Source: Clitoria ternatea
Lineage: Eukaryota; Streptophyta; Magnoliopsida; Fabales; Fabaceae
Assembly: GCA_037962975.1 (NCBI GenBank)
Contig: CM075669.1
Span: 120,296,501-120,360,500 of the forward strand
Length of the DNA: 64,000 nucleotides
Direction of reading: 5' to 3'
Shown here piece after piece: positions 54,076 to 64,000 of this stretch. How positions within the stretch are numbered: position 1 is the stretch's first letter; every line of letters begins with the position of its first letter. A model generated the notes under the pieces. The model saw only the letters and a program-made list of their open reading frames with translations, was not told where the DNA came from and did no database searches. The position numbers were made by a program, and so were the translations under genes.

Positions 54076-57000
54076 TGTGAACACCTCTTTTGGTCCGGTC
54101 CAAGTGGAATGAATCTTTTTATACTGAATTCTAATTCAGAGTGGTCAAATTCGAGTAGAATGGCTCAAGAATAATCAGAGCCGAGCAAAATAACTCAGAA
54201 TGAAGCTTTTCCAAGTGAAATACAGCCCTGTGGAAGGCAAATCCGATTGGAATGACTAAAAAATAATCACATCTGAACAGGATGACTCAGGTTAAAGCAT
54301 TTCCGAGTGAAATACAGCCCTGGTGGAGATAAATCCGAGTGAAAAACTCAAAAATGGTCAAATACGAGTCAAAATGAAGCATTTCCGAGTGGAATGACTC
54401 AAAATTGATGAAATCCGAGTGGAATCACTTAGAATGAGTTATTTCCGAGTGAAATGCTTCCCTGTTGAAGTTGAATCCGAGCGAAATGCTTCCCTGCCAA
54501 GCCAATCCGAGTGGATTATGCCCATTTTCAAGAGAAGTCCGAATGGAATGACTCAAAAAAGTTGAATCCGAGTGGAATCACTCAGAATGAGTCAAATCCG
54601 AGTGGAATATGCTCCTGTTGGATCAAATCCGAGTGAAATCACTCAGAATGAGTTAAATCCGAGTGACATTACTCTGAATGGAGAAAATCCGAGTGAAATT
54701 ACTTAGAATGGAGAAAATCCGAGTGGAGTATGACCTGTTGCGTGGGAAATCCGAATAATGACTCAACAATGGACCAATCCGAGTGGAGTATGACCTGTTG
54801 AATTCAAATCTGAGTGAAATGATTCAGATTAGATGTAAATCCGAGTGGATAATTCCCTTTCGGATGCATTCCGAGTGGAGTATGCCAGTTTACAAGCCCT
54901 GATTGCAAAAAATGTCAATTCCGAGTGAAAGGAATGCTGATTGAAGAAATCCGAGTGAAAGTGACCAAGCTCCATTCAGATTAAGAGCTCACAAGGTCAG
55001 TTCCGAGTGAAACCTTCAAGCAGTTAACTTTTGGGTCACTATTGAAGACATTCCGAGTGAACATTCCAAGCAAAGACAAGATCCGAGTAGCACGCCTCCG
55101 ATTGAAGTGATTCCGAGTGAAACACTGATTCAATCATTTCTGAATCAGCTTTTAATTGGTTCCTGAGTAAAATACTATTCAATCAATTCTGAGTAAAGTT
55201 TCCACCAGTTTCCGAGTGAAACCATTGTGAAGAGGATTCCCGAGCGAATGTATCCGAGTGAATTGATGTGTGAGCACATCCGAGTCACATTTCATACAAT
55301 ACCGAGCCATTTCAGTCAGCACCGAGTGAGCCATCCTTTTCCCAGTTCCGAGTCCCTTTCTCACTCGAGTTCCGAGTGACTTTTCCCCATTCCCGAGTGA
55401 GCCATCCTTTTCCCAGTTCCGAGCCCCTTTTTCACTCGATTTCCGAGTAACTTTCCCCCATTCCCGAGTCATCTTTCTCCCAATTCCCGAGTCATCTTTC
55501 CACCATACTTCAAACCTTCACACTTCACATATTCCAGTCGGATTATGGAGAGGAGTTGGAATCCGAGTCAGTTTTCACTCGGTTCTGACTCAATCCAATT
55601 GCACAACACCAACATGATTTTCCCAGTCAGATTTTTCCCCCTTTCCCACTCAGAATTGACTGAGAGGGTGATCCGAGTCATTTCCAATATTTGCACTCGG
55701 ATTTCCAACATTTACACTCGGCATTCAACATTCTTACTCGGATTCCCAATTTTTTCACTCGGATTTCCATAATTCTCACTCGGGTTTCTGCCATTCTCAC
55801 TCGGATTCCCACCAGGACCCCCTGTTAGACCGTGCTGACTTGGATTCCACCACCCAAGTGGATCCAGGAATCCTGGGGGTGGCAGACAAGTGGCAAACAG
55901 GGTTGGAAGTGGGGGGAATTAAAAATTCCCACCCAGCCATTGTCCCCCACTTCACTCTGAGTGGAGGCCTGAGCTGGCATTCCACTCGAAAATGGAAGCC
56001 TGAGCTGGCCTTCCACTCAGACCAGCCTATAAATAGGCAAGGAGCTGAAGCTTTTAGCCTTTACACAGATACTTACACACACACAACATACACACTGCGC
56101 CATTCACTTCTCCTCTTTCCTCTCTCCATCAGCCCACTCCATCCTCTCTTCTCCAACCAACACCGCCCATTACTTCATACCTCTCAGCCCATACCGCCCA
56201 GCAACCCCCCTCAACACGACACCGCCCAACAACCCACTTAACAACACCACCCAGACTCTCCTCTCCAACCAACACCGCCCAGTACCTCACTCCTCTCAGC
56301 CAACACCGTCCAGCAACTCTATTGTCCCTCAAGCCACAACACCGTCCCTTTCTCCCAAAACACCCAACCGTCCTCACCAAAACCGACCTCCTCACCCCTT
56401 CTCCTACACACCGTCCCAATTCCTCTTACACACCGTCCAGTACCCCCCTCAAGTCCACCAAATCCGATCTCCTCATTCCTCTCAACTCCAACACCGTCCC
56501 TATTCTCACTGTCTCACTCGGTAATCACTTGTCACTCGGTAAGATCACTGTCTCACTCGGTTTTTGCTATTTCCACTTGGTTTCCTCATTTTCACTCGGT
56601 TTTTCCTTGTCCTCACTCGGTTTTCTGCTGTCATCACTCGGTTTTACCATTTTTACTCGGATTCCCAATTTTTCCACTCGGTTTCCTCATTTTCACTCGG
56701 TTTTTTCCTCTTTCTCACTCGGTTTCTGCTATTTCTACTCGTTTTTTTAATTTTCACTCGGTTTTTGCCATTTTCACTCGGTTTTTCTCTTCTCCCACTC
56801 GGTTTTCACTTATTTTTCCTCTGTTTTCAGAATTTATTGTTTTCCTTTCTCTTTTGTAGCTTCTACTACCTTTTTCCTTTCGTTCCATAGTAAAATATAA
56901 TAAAGGGAAATAAATGCTTCCTATGTTTTCTTTCAAATCTAAATAAAAATCAATAAAAAGAAACAAATCATTTTTAAACAGTGTCGTACGGGAGCACTCC

Positions 57001-57853
57001 CGTCTACACAACCTCTTTAGGATTCGTACACGTGCGAAGAACTTCGCCTTGTACGAGTTCCCCACCTCAGTGACATCCATCATCATTTCCCAAGTCTTTT
57101 CCTAAAAGAAAAACACTCAGAACTACGTAACCCTGATTTTTTGATAATTCAAGAATACGTAGGAGCAGGACTTTAACTCCTGTCGGGCCCATCTTTCTTA
57201 TTTCTTTTTGCTGATTTATTTCCTTACTTCCACGTTTCTTTCATAAATAACCTTTTTTGGTTACTTCCGTGAAAATCAATTTAGACGTGACGTCTTGTTG
57301 GTTTCCCCCTAGTTTTTGCCTAAGCCTCGCCATAATTCATAGGGAAGGGATACTTAGGACGAGACGTCCCGCTTATCTCTTTCCTATCCCTGTCTTTTTT
57401 TATTCAAGGATGTATAATTTAGGCGTGACGCCTTATTAGCATTCTCTTCCCTTCTCTGTCTCATATCGAAGTTGAGTTTAATTCGGATGAAACATCCCAT
57501 TGACCTCGCTTCGACATTCTATGTTTGTACAGTTCTCTCATTCCATTCTGTCATTTTTAAAATAAAAAAAAATACAATAATAAAAGGGAAGAAATGAATC
57601 ATTTTTTTTGTAAGGCTATTTATGTTGCGCATTTTCAATCTTGGTACTGTTTTTGGACAGACGATGTAGGGTGCTAATACCTTCCCTACTCGTAACCGAC
57701 TCCCGAACTTGAATCTCAATTTTTAACCAGTGCTTTACTGAACCTAGTTTTTTTCCAATGTTTTTCCTATGGATAAAAACGTTGGTGGCGACTCCCTGTT
57801 TCATTCCACCCATCCTCTCTTCTCGCCGCGCCGTCGCGATCCAGGTTGCGACA
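54076..57853 (+). repeat. 3' LTR of the Ogre element (3,778 bp)
   Basis: Nearly identical to 27258-31034, including motif fields, TATA box and termini. Followed by CCTGG at 57854-57858. Confidence 0.93.
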
Positions 57854-57858
57854 CCTGG

Positions 57859-58196
57859 ATTTCAAGATCGAATCTTGTAGTGTGCTTCCAGGTCATGGCA
57901 TGGGTAGCCGAACTAGGCAAACAGTGTCTCAAGGATCATTGCTTTGACACCGAATAATGAGACCTCTACTTCGGACAACAGTATACCACACCGGTTAATG
58001 CCTTGACCGAATTACCTTCAAAGGGTCCCTTTTTATGGCATCGGACCAATTTGATGTGAGACAGCGTCCCGTATTGCTATTTATATCTTGACACCAGATT
58101 TGACATGGGACTGTATCACCTTGTGGCTTGGGCCGGTGTTAACTGAAGACGGTGTCTTTGGCTTTGGACATGGCCGGACCGATGTAGGTGTTCACA
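57859..58196 (-). mobile_element. Inverted Tat-type LTR terminus flanking the Ogre insertion
   Basis: The block ends CGGACCGATGTAGGTGTTCACA. Its reverse complement starts TGTGAACACCTACATCGGTCC, sharing the first 11 bases and a GGTCCGG word with the Ogre LTR but diverging after that. CCCTACATCGGTGTTCA near 53981 is related wording. The block continues the sequence interrupted at 27257, so an older Tat relative in minus orientation, or the pararetroviral leader, was the Ogre target. Confidence 0.5.
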
Positions 58197-59727
58197 CATG
58201 GTAATATGGCTTGTTTGTGAATGGTTCATGATTGATGCTATGACCATGTTTGAATTAAATACAAATTTGTGAACATCCCATGATATATGTATTGATGAAA
58301 TTAATGAATAATGCTTGCCAATAACTATTGATGTGAAAGAAATCCAATGATAATCGATGATGGTTAAGAATGATGAGAATATTGAAACCTACTAAGAGGT
58401 GGTGGTGAATTAATGATTGTGGAGTGACGTTTTGGAATGCACAATGTGAGAAATGCATTTATTGACATTTATATCCAGTGGTGATGAGGCACCCTATGTG
58501 ACGAGCCCAGTGGGTGGCAGCTTTGTGATGAGCAAGTTACCTCTCCATGTATTCCTTACCATTAGTTTTGAATGAAATTTATAATTTGTGAGATTTGAGT
58601 GCAAACTCTCTCCTTTAGGTTAGAGAAAGTCTAACCCCTTTGAAGCTTTTATCACTAGGTGACCATCCCTAGAGTGGCGAGTAGAGACTTGTCCAAGTCA
58701 TTGGTGGCGTCTCCTTCATCATCTTCCATCTCTTCCATCAACCTCTAACCATCTTCCATGTTTCCATGCTTCCGATTATTTTTGTTAGGTTTACGGTAAC
58801 CTTTTCCCTAGCAATTTGAAGAAAGATAGCTAGATCCTTCCCCATCCTATATCAGTTCCACTATAACTGTTCACAAGTTACAACAACCAAGAACTCCAAC
58901 ACCCTAGGATCCCTCACCCTTTATGTTGAGTCTTAAACTTTGCAAGAGATGCCTCACTCTTGACTTTGTCCCTAGGGATGCCTCACCCATAAGATAAAGT
59001 TAATAATAAAAGTACACAAATGTAAAACTTTCTTTTATAATGGATAATACAACTTAAAGCTCTCTAATGGTAATACTTAAGTAATAGAATGACCTTAGAT
59101 CATCATATAATGTTTCTTAATTTGGATTGCTAAAATGATTAAAATGTTTTTCCAAAAATTCATGTTTAGTGTGATTGATGTTCACTCTATTTATAGGGGA
59201 TGAAGAGATGCATTTGATTGATGAAAAAATGTATTTTGATGTTGGAAAGATGTCTTTTCAAATGGATATGTTCATTGAAAAGTTTGGATGAAAGAACATG
59301 ACTTTTTATGCAAGAAACCATGAAGAGATGCATCTTTTCATTCACTCTGATGTTATGATAACCGATTACACAAAAAGTGGTAATTAATTATATTAATTCA
59401 AAGTTTAAATGTTTCATTTAAAATTTAAACTGTTTGCAACATATCAATGGGTAATCGATTACATCAAAATGCTAATTGATTACATGTTGTTTGAACTTTA
59501 AGAAAACATTTCAAACTTGCATGTTTTGAAGGTTTTAATTAAGATTTAAGGCCATGCTTATACTTGATTAAAACCTTACATAATTTCTAAGTCCTTCTGA
59601 GCTTTGACACTTTATTTCTTGACTTGTAGGTCTTGCCTCATTGTTAGCCTAATTTTCTTCTATTCTTGGCCTTCATGATTGATTCCTTTCAGAGCTTATT
59701 ACCTTTTGTCAATATCAAAACTTTGTC
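58197..59727. other. Degraded LTR-like DNA, no gene seen
   Basis: The left part (to about 58790) reads like gypsy U3 sequence. The right part has CT-rich text plus ACCGATTACA, GTAATCGATTACA and CTAATTGATTACA words at about 59350-59490, as in the copia-type LTRs. No boundaries, partner LTR or coding sequence could be set. Confidence 0.45.
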
Positions 59728-60010
59728 TCTTTAATTTGTGATCTAAGTCTGTTGTTTTTATTTTTGTTTTGAGTCTGCTGTTGTTTCTACAACTAAGTCT
59801 GTTGTTTCTATTTTTCTGTTTTGAGTCTGCTAATGATTCTACAACTAAGTCTATTGTTCTATTTTCCTGTTCTTAGTTTATTGTTGTTTCTACAGCTAAG
59901 TCTGTTGTTTGTTTTTTTGTTTTAAGTTTATTGTTTCTATTTTTTGTTTTAAGTTTATTGTTTCTATTTTTTGTTTGACTCGGTTACTATTTTTAGTTTC
60001 ATTCTAGGGG
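59728..60010 (+). repeat. T-rich degenerate minisatellite
   Basis: The phrase AAGTCTGTTGTTTCTATTTT and variants recur about seven times, alternating with TTTGAGTCTGCT or TTTTAAGTTTATTG. Unit length is irregular. Confidence 0.75.
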
Positions 60011-60649
60011 CTGTTTCTATTTTTTTAGTTTGTCTCTATTTCATTTCAATTTTTTATGGCTTTCCTTTTAAGTCTGTTTGGCTGAAATTTAATTATTAAA
60101 AGTGAAAAAAAATCTGTAAATTGAATAATATTATGTCTAAAAATAAATAAAATGGGGAGGAATGTCACAGGTAATTTATGAATTATTTTGTTAGCAAAGA
60201 AAGTTGAACCTATGACTTTCTTCCCTATTTACATTTTCTTTACCACTAAACCGTCATATCAATTCACGGTTCTTAAAATGGTTAGTATTAAGATGCACAA
60301 ATTTCATATTTTTTAAAAAGACATCAATTGAAATTTGGAGTATTATTGGTGACCTAGTCAATAATAATTACCATTCAAGACTTCAAAAGGATATTTCTAG
60401 TGAATAAGTTCTTGGTACTTTAGAGTAAGAAAATCACTTAGTTTCCATTAATGCTTTATTAGCCATATTGACCATGAAAGTACAAGCTTTAATTATAGCC
60501 TAGCAATAAATAGTTCCTACCTACTACACTAATAACAACTAGTGCTCATTCTTATAAGAATCATTAGATGCCACTAATAGAATAGGTAAAGTGTTTGAGT
60601 GGTATTGTTAATCTTATTACTATAGTTTTGTCATAGTTTTTTATTCAAG

Positions 60650-60816
60650 GTACTTCTAACGATCACGGTAGCATAGAACAAGAAATTGTTTCCATCGAGG
60701 AAACAAAAGGCGTCACTGGAAGAAGTGGAAGAGACTATGATGAATCGCCAATGTCTATTGATGAAGAAGTGGTTACTGAAGGCCACCAAGATCCCACTCC
60801 TACTAATAAGAACTAA
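60650..60816 (+). CDS. Possible terminal exon of an unidentified gene
   Basis: A pyrimidine-rich tract ending TTCAAG precedes an open stretch of about 55 codons to TAA 60814-60816. It encodes an acidic tail with EQEIVSIEETKGVTGRSG and DESPMSIDEEVV. An AATAAA lies about 120 bases downstream. The base composition is far less AT-rich than the flanks. No Met start and no upstream exon could be found, so it may be a stranded exon of a broken gene or one captured by a transposon. Family not recognised. Confidence 0.4.
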
Positions 60817-60819
60817 AGT

Positions 60820-61553
60820 AAAAATAAGTCCAAACCTTTTTTAAAATGTCAACCCACCCCATTTTTAACCAAAGTATATGGAATATTCACATGGAATATT
60901 CTTTTTGTAACCAGGGTTAGAACGTTTTTAGAATAAAAAGTTACTATATTTGTTTTCATTATTGACATAGAATATTTCTTTGTGTATGGTGATATGAAAC
61001 TAAGGTGTTGTTGGATCATTGAAATGAAAATGAAATTTAGCCTTTGTTATAATCATATGAGTTATTGCAATTAACAAAAACTAAACAATCAAAACACATA
61101 ATTTAATTAGCATAAAAATTCACATAAGTTATTAAAATATACTAATGTCATCACATATGGTTGGGAGCCATTAATGCCAATACATGGCGTATAATGCATA
61201 TACACTTAAAAAAATAGGACACATGTTAAGTACATGTGTTTTTCAGATAAGATGTTATGATGGATACAAGGAAGCCTGTTAGGTGGTTGTGATGAAGACA
61301 TTCCACCTGTAACAGTAGTTGAACTTGTAGTCCCATTTGTGTGTAGGGCTGAGACAAAGAACCTTTATATATAGTAGTTGATGATGATGCACCTTTTACA
61401 CCTGTATCTCTTCCTTGTGTGGCTGATGTTGTATCACCCTGCCACCTCTGCCTTTCCCTTGTGTAATCGATGTTTTAGCACCTCTGCTTATGTGATTGAT
61501 ATTGTAATACCTCTGCTACCTATGCCTCTACCTTTTCCTCTAGTTGCAGTTAC
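60820..61553. other. No gene seen
   Basis: AT-rich DNA. The right part (about 61260-61550), read on the minus strand, has Gly/Arg-like GGCAGAGGT repeats and may be the decayed C-terminal end of the MULE transposase. Confidence 0.4.
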
Positions 61554-63745
61554 ATGAACTCTCTAGGAAGTCCTTTTATTATGGCCAAATTGCTTACATG
61601 TCATGCATCTAATTATTGCAGACTTCCTTACATCACTTGGTCCAACTGCTACCTCATTAGTCTCCCTCCTATTTTTCCGTGGCATGCCAAGAAGCCTTCC
61701 AAGTGCGGGAGACACTATAACTTCATTTCCAGGTTCAACAATATCAACCATGCTGATAACTTAAACAAGATGTATAACATTGGCATATGTTGGTTGAGAT
61801 GATGCCTTGGAGTATATATTTAAACAATAGTCAAACACATCAAATCTTATATTTGTTATACATGACAAAGCATGCTTACATGGGAAAGCATGCTTTGACA
61901 CATATAAGATTTTTCAATGAATATGACATTACCTGAGATTTGTAAGTTAAGAAAATTACTTGACAAATCCTAGAACCTGCATAGACATGTTTGGGTCTTC
62001 AAATCAATAGGAAAATAAACATTATTATCTAAAACCTAAAATTCTAATAGACCATCAGGTACCAAAGCATATTTAATTACCCTAGTTTTCAAGACATTTG
62101 TTTTTTTTATTGTGTTAAGTGTTAAATTTGAATCCTAAATTATTGTGTCATTAAACCTTTTGCTTATCCTTCCCATAATCCTCATAAGCAATATTTCAAT
62201 AAGGCTAAGAATTGGCTTTTCCTTTAATTACTAACCTAATGATTAAAGGACTCTAACATATTATTTATGAGATGATCACTTTTAGGCATTACATCAAATG
62301 CGTATCTTGCCCAACACTACTTTGGAACTTTCCTCAACCAATCGTGAGCGGGTTCATTAAGTTCCTTGATTGCTTGCATAGCCTCCTCAAACTTAAACAA
62401 GGTATATAAGTGATGACAATATAACCTATGTCTTGAATACGACATAGCAGTTTTAATCACTAGTTCTAATCCCTGCATAATGTAAGAAACAATAAATGCC
62501 TAAGTGCTTATAAAACTAACACATATTAGGAATAAAATATAAGCTAAAATTATACCTTTGCCTATCAGACATTTGAACTAACACTTTGACTTACATACTA
62601 TCATTAAAGGCTTGATCCAACAATTCAAGAAACCATGACCATCTATCTATATTATCAACCTCAACCATAGTTAATGGGAATATCCCATTATTGGTATCCA
62701 AAGAAACAATTGTTAAGAGTACACCACCATATGGACCCTTCAAATGACATCCATCAAGGCTTATGAATGACCTATGACCAAGAACAAAACCCCTTTGCAT
62801 TTCCTCCAAACACAAAAATCTATGGGAAAACTAGATCAACATTAACATTCTCTTTATCAAATAGTAAAATTTCCAATGAACTAGGATTGGTAACAAACAA
62901 TGTGTGTGCATAACTTGAAGCATATATTTTACCTTGAGTTTGGCTTTTTACACTTGATTATTTGTCACCTCCACCTTATACTTGGTCATTAAATAATATT
63001 GGACATTGCTAGCCCTTATTTCTACATCAACCTTGAATTGGTTTGTCAACTTGTTGGCAATCCATTTTAATGTAACCTCAGTGTTGGTTATGCATTTAAC
63101 ATAGGAATACATTCCTGTGTATCTTTTAATTTCAAAACTAACATCATCGACATTAGTACTTGCATGCAAGTATCATTCATAACCATGTGATGACATATTC
63201 ATGTCATATGTGTCTATCCATTCTTGGATTAGACAATCTTAAACCCTTTTTGAACCTTGAGAGTCTCCCTGAACGCATCCATAAACTCAAACAACATGTC
63301 TTTCTCCAAAATAATTTTGTAACATATTTTCTCCTATAAGCTCTATCTATATAAAGGCTATCTTCATCATTAAAGTCAACACACAACTTAACCATAGGGT
63401 TGTCCATGTCATAATTAGAGAGATCATCATAAAGGTCATTGTCTCTTGCAATATTAACCACATCCCTTTTTTATGGCTGCATCATTCAGTCCACCAACTT
63501 CTTTATTATCATTATTTCCAACTATGTTAGGCCTAAATAAGTCTACCACATCTTCTTCAAAGTCTACCACATCTTCTTCAATGGCTGGTGTCTTCCCCTT
63601 GCTATTCCATTGAATTAATGTCTCCCCATAATTCCCTAGCAATGATTTGTCAACAATTCCAACCTTCTCGACATGCAAATGTATGTAGTCATCGTTATCA
63701 ACTTTGTTGTTCATTAAGCATTTCAATAATATCATGTCATCCATA
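61554..63745 (-). pseudogene. MULE (Mutator-like) transposase, decayed
   Basis: Minus-strand pieces are in the expected order. 63744-63204: acidic N-terminal region. 63169-62948: CITNTEVTLKWIANKLTNQF and YYLMTKYKVEVTNNQV, as in the MuDR domain before the catalytic core. 62815-62591: SLDGCHLKGPYGGVLLTIVS and IDRWSWFLELL, the MULE DDE core with its first Asp. About 62460-62300: FEEAMQAIKELN-type helices. 61650-61563: MTCKQFGHNKRTS, a remnant of the C-terminal zinc knuckle. Frameshifts lie between the 63744, 63461 and 63169 frames, and many stops occur. No terminal inverted repeats were found in the window. Confidence 0.75.
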
Positions 63746-64000
63746 ACAGGGATCCTTCTTTCCCCAGGTAGATCACCTTCCTTAACCTAGCATAGACATT
63801 ACTCAACAGATTCATGTAGCATATAAAACTAGTATCAAATTTCTCAATGATGAAGAAATAATTCCCCCAATGTACAATGATATAAAAATCTATTGAAACC
63901 ATCAACCATTTTTAGAAGTCCTTAACCTACACAACCGGTAATAACTCATGAAACACGGGAGAATATCCTTCACCCTAAACATATAAACACTTGAAGTATA
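63746..64000. other. No gene seen
   Basis: A short AT-rich stretch lies to the left of the window edge. It may continue the 5' part of the MULE, but no similarity was recognised. Confidence 0.4.

Larger units (their letters stand above)
27258..57853 (+). mobile_element. Giant Ogre-type (Tat lineage) Ty3/gypsy retrotransposon
   Basis: LTRs at 27258-31034 and 54076-57853 begin TGTGAACACC and end GTTGCGACA. They are flanked by an exact 5-bp duplication CCTGG (27253-27257 and 57854-57858). The order is: tRNA-Arg-type primer site, ORF1, gag-protease, intron, RT-RNase H-second RNase H-integrase, long 3' region with two tandem arrays, polypurine tract. The ORF1, the intron between protease and RT, the tRNA-Arg primer site and the size define the Ogre group. 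A copia element (41888-51904) sits in the 3' region; without it the element is about 20.6 kb. Five in-frame stops make this copy non-autonomous now, but the LTRs are very similar. Confidence 0.93.

Overview
This window looks like a gene-poor, repeat-dense stretch of a plant nuclear genome. The element types point to a dicot, probably a legume of the Phaseoleae group. The species is an inference from LTR style (a giant Ogre-type element, and LTRs packed with ATCGAT or TCTCGCTC motifs); nothing here proves it. I see no intact host gene. Almost everything recognisable is a transposable element or an old viral integrant, nested in each other.

Layout. 1-52: end of an inverted Ogre/Tat-like LTR. 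53-5101: AT-rich DNA with a cluster of TCTCGCTCAAGCGAGA motifs. 5102-9029: a short-LTR retrotransposon with no gag-pol that instead carries fragments of a KH-domain gene and a PPR gene in one reading frame. It was later hit by a small hAT element (6974-7436, perfect 8-bp target duplication) and by an inverted copia-type LTR. 10440-11636: LTR debris, including a Cassandra-like LTR piece with a 5S rRNA-derived segment. 11637-27257 (minus strand): a decayed endogenous pararetrovirus (Caulimoviridae-like) split by a plus-strand Athila-type Ty3/gypsy element (15338-25649) whose 3' LTR is truncated at a 38-bp direct repeat.

27258-57853: a giant Ogre-type (Tat lineage) Ty3/gypsy element with 3.78-kb LTRs, an exact CCTGG target duplication, a tRNA-Arg-type primer site, ORF1, gag-protease, a predicted 212-bp intron, RT-RNase H-second RNase H-integrase, two tandem arrays and a polypurine tract. 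A complete SIRE/Maximus-type Ty1/copia element (41888-51904; 1,422-bp LTRs; exact ACCTG duplication) is inserted in its 3' untranslated region. Without the copia insertion the Ogre element is about 20.6 kb. The copia element has gag, pol with a single stop codon, and an extra envelope-position ORF preceded by its own TATA box and motif cluster.

57854-58196: the rest of the Ogre target site, ending in another inverted Tat-type LTR terminus. 58197-60640: LTR debris and a T-rich minisatellite. 60650-60816: one plausible terminal exon of an unidentified gene. 61554-63745 (minus): a decayed MULE transposase.

Order of events inferred from nesting and LTR similarity: pararetrovirus first, then Athila into it; Ogre next to the viral leader; copia into Ogre most recently. 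Three unrelated LTR families here (Athila, copia, Ogre) share one design: a dense cluster of short symmetric or repeated motifs directly upstream of a TATA box. That, the internal promoter-like block in the copia element and the KH-PPR chimera are the most interesting signals.
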